A stretch of 7,904 nt of DNA from Acidobacteriota bacterium (GTDB lineage: Bacteria > Acidobacteriota > Terriglobia > UBA7540), in NCBI GenBank assembly GCA_021789565.1, contig JAJYJL010000314.1, positions 1 to 7,904 of the forward strand. Direction: 5' to 3'. A program made the translations under genes and the position numbers. How positions within the stretch are numbered: the first letter of the stretch is position 1; the number at the start of each line of letters is the position of its first letter. The notes below the pieces were generated by a model. The model saw only the letters and a list, made by a program, of their open reading frames with translations. It searched no databases and was not told the DNA's origin. Positions 6,796 through 7,904 of this stretch are shown in pieces.

Positions 6796-7904
6796 GTGAG
6801 GATTAAACTTCGACCCGCCCGTTTATGCTGCGCTACAGTGTGTCTGGCAGTGGCGGTCCTGGCTGCAGGTCTACCGGGGCAAGCTGCTCAGGCACAAGGA
6901 ACTGTTCCCCAGCAGAAAGGCCAGGTGAAACCGACCCTATGGATCATTCCCCACACCCATTGGGAAGGCGCGGTTTTTCAGACCCGCGAGGGCTACCTGA
7001 AGATGGGGCTGCCGCACATCCTGAAGGCACTCGACCTGCTGCGCCGCTACCCGGATTACACCTTCGTGCTGGACCAGGCGGCCTACGTGAAGCCCTTTCT
7101 TGAACGCTACCCGGAAGAGGCTGCGGAGTTCCGCAAATTCGTGCGGGAAGGCCGCCTCGAGATCGTGGGCGGCAATGACACCATGCTGGACGTCAACATG
7201 CCCAGCGGCGAGTCGTGGGTGCGCCAGGTGCTATACGGTAAGGGTTACGACCAGCGTGTGCTGGGCGTGGACGTCACGGTGGGATGGGCGATCGATACCT
7301 TTGGGCATCACGCACAGATGCCTCAGCTTCTGAAGCTGGCGGGTTTTAAATCCTACTGGTTCCAGCGGGGCGTGCACGGCAACGAGACACCATCGGAATT
7401 TCTCTGGCAGGGCATTGACGGCACCAAAATCCCGGCTTTCTGGCTGCCCCTCGGCTACGGGTTGTTCTATCCGGCTTCTACGAATCTCTTTGAAATGGAC
7501 CGCTACGCCCGCCACACCTGGAAGGGTCTCGGGGAATATTCGCACTGGCCGAACCGCGTGGCATTGGTCGGCGCGGACGTCATCAATCCCCAGGCCGCTT
7601 TGCCGGAGATGGTCAAGGAATTTGACCGCCAGCCGAATGAACCTTTTACTCTGCGCTTTGGTGTGCCCACGGACTTCACCTCCCTGGTGGCCAAGCGTAA
7701 TAATCAGCCGGTGGTAAGTGGAGAGCTCAATCCTGTCTTTCAGGGCGTCTACAGCACCCGCATCGAGCTCAAGCAACACCTGCGGAACGACGAGCGCCTG
7801 CTGACCACGGCGGAAAAGCTGGCGGCGACGAATGAGGTCCTGGGCCTGCCCGCCGCCACCGCGGACCTGGAGCGGGCCTGGGAGCCGGTTATGTTTAATG
7901 AAGC
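6796..7904 (+). CDS. Secreted GH38-family alpha-mannosidase, N-terminal part (3' end outside window)
   Basis: At least 369 codons are open from GTG 6796 to the window edge. The first 33 or so residues form a signal peptide: a basic head (RIKLRPAR), a hydrophobic core (CCATVCLAVAVLAAGL) and a likely cleavage after AQA, so the enzyme is exported. The mature part begins with the glycoside hydrolase 38 catalytic domain, which hydrolyses alpha-mannosides using a metal ion. IIPHTHWEGAVF (50-61) is the HxHxD-type metal site but with E57 where most relatives have Asp. VTVGWAIDTFGHHAQMPQLL carries the expected nucleophile D167, and FLWQGIDGTKIPAFWLP is also typical. The remaining His ligand (near FHD in relatives) should lie just past the edge, since the window ends in WEPVMFNEA. 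In the leader before it, TAG 6766-6768 closes the frame. It is most likely an exo-acting mannosidase feeding the upstream isomerase and kinase; the exact linkage is unknown. Confidence 0.93.
   Translation, partial: MRIKLRPARLCCATVCLAVAVLAAGLPGQAAQAQGTVPQQKGQVKPTLWIIPHTHWEGAVFQTREGYLKMGLPHILKALDLLRRYPDYTFVLDQAAYVKPFLERYPEEAAEFRKFVREGRLEIVGGNDTMLDVNMPSGESWVRQVLYGKGYDQRVLGVDVTVGWAIDTFGHHAQMPQLLKLAGFKSYWFQRGVHGNETPSEFLWQGIDGTKIPAFWLPLGYGLFYPASTNLFEMDRYARHTWKGLGEYSHWPNRVALVGADVINPQAALPEMVKEFDRQPNEPFTLRFGVPTDFTSLVAKRNNQPVVSGELNPVFQGVYSTRIELKQHLRNDERLLTTAEKLAATNEVLGLPAATADLERAWEPVMFNE

Overview
The window carries seven intact or edge-truncated genes and one gene fragment, all on the + strand. It reads as a piece of a GC-rich chromosome from a free-living, heterotrophic bacterium. 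Overlapping start/stop codons, good Shine-Dalgarno sequences and G/C-biased third codon positions are typical of bacteria. The mix of a YdaE-type D-lyxose isomerase, a secreted GH38 mannosidase with an HTHWEG signature and a DeoC/LacD-type aldolase remnant is compatible with Acidobacteriota or a similar soil or biomass-degrading lineage. That taxonomic guess is inference and weak.

Layout. Positions 1-469 form a leader with no gene I can assign and one nested inverted/direct repeat (85-128). Positions 470-3643 hold a tightly coupled three-gene operon for a 2-oxo acid (pyruvate/acetoin-type) dehydrogenase complex in the order E2, E1 alpha, E1 beta. The first pair overlaps by 4 bases (ATGA) and the second by 17 bases; no E3 gene is present. 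Positions 3746-4699 encode a PfkB-family sugar kinase. Positions 4839-5090 hold a well-started but truncated LsrF-like (DeoC/LacD family) class I aldolase, with homology stopping abruptly near base 5042. Positions 5156-6073 encode a class II (fructose-bisphosphate/tagatose-bisphosphate type) aldolase-fold protein whose usual HxDH active-site segment is replaced by LLNE. Positions 6137-6685 encode a cupin-type D-lyxose (mannose) isomerase. Positions 6796-7904 hold the N-terminal part of a secreted GH38 alpha-mannosidase that runs off the window.

How the genes could work together (inference). The exported mannosidase would release mannose, and the D-lyxose/mannose isomerase would convert it to fructose (or lyxose to xylulose). 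The PfkB kinase would phosphorylate the ketose, an aldolase would split it to trioses, and the dehydrogenase complex would turn the resulting pyruvate into acetyl-CoA. The weak link is the aldolase step: the class I gene is broken, and the class II protein lacks two residues that are normally essential. I see no CRISPR array, insertion sequence, tRNA, rRNA, phage gene or recognisable defence system. The truncated aldolase next to the active-site-divergent aldolase is the most unusual part of the window.
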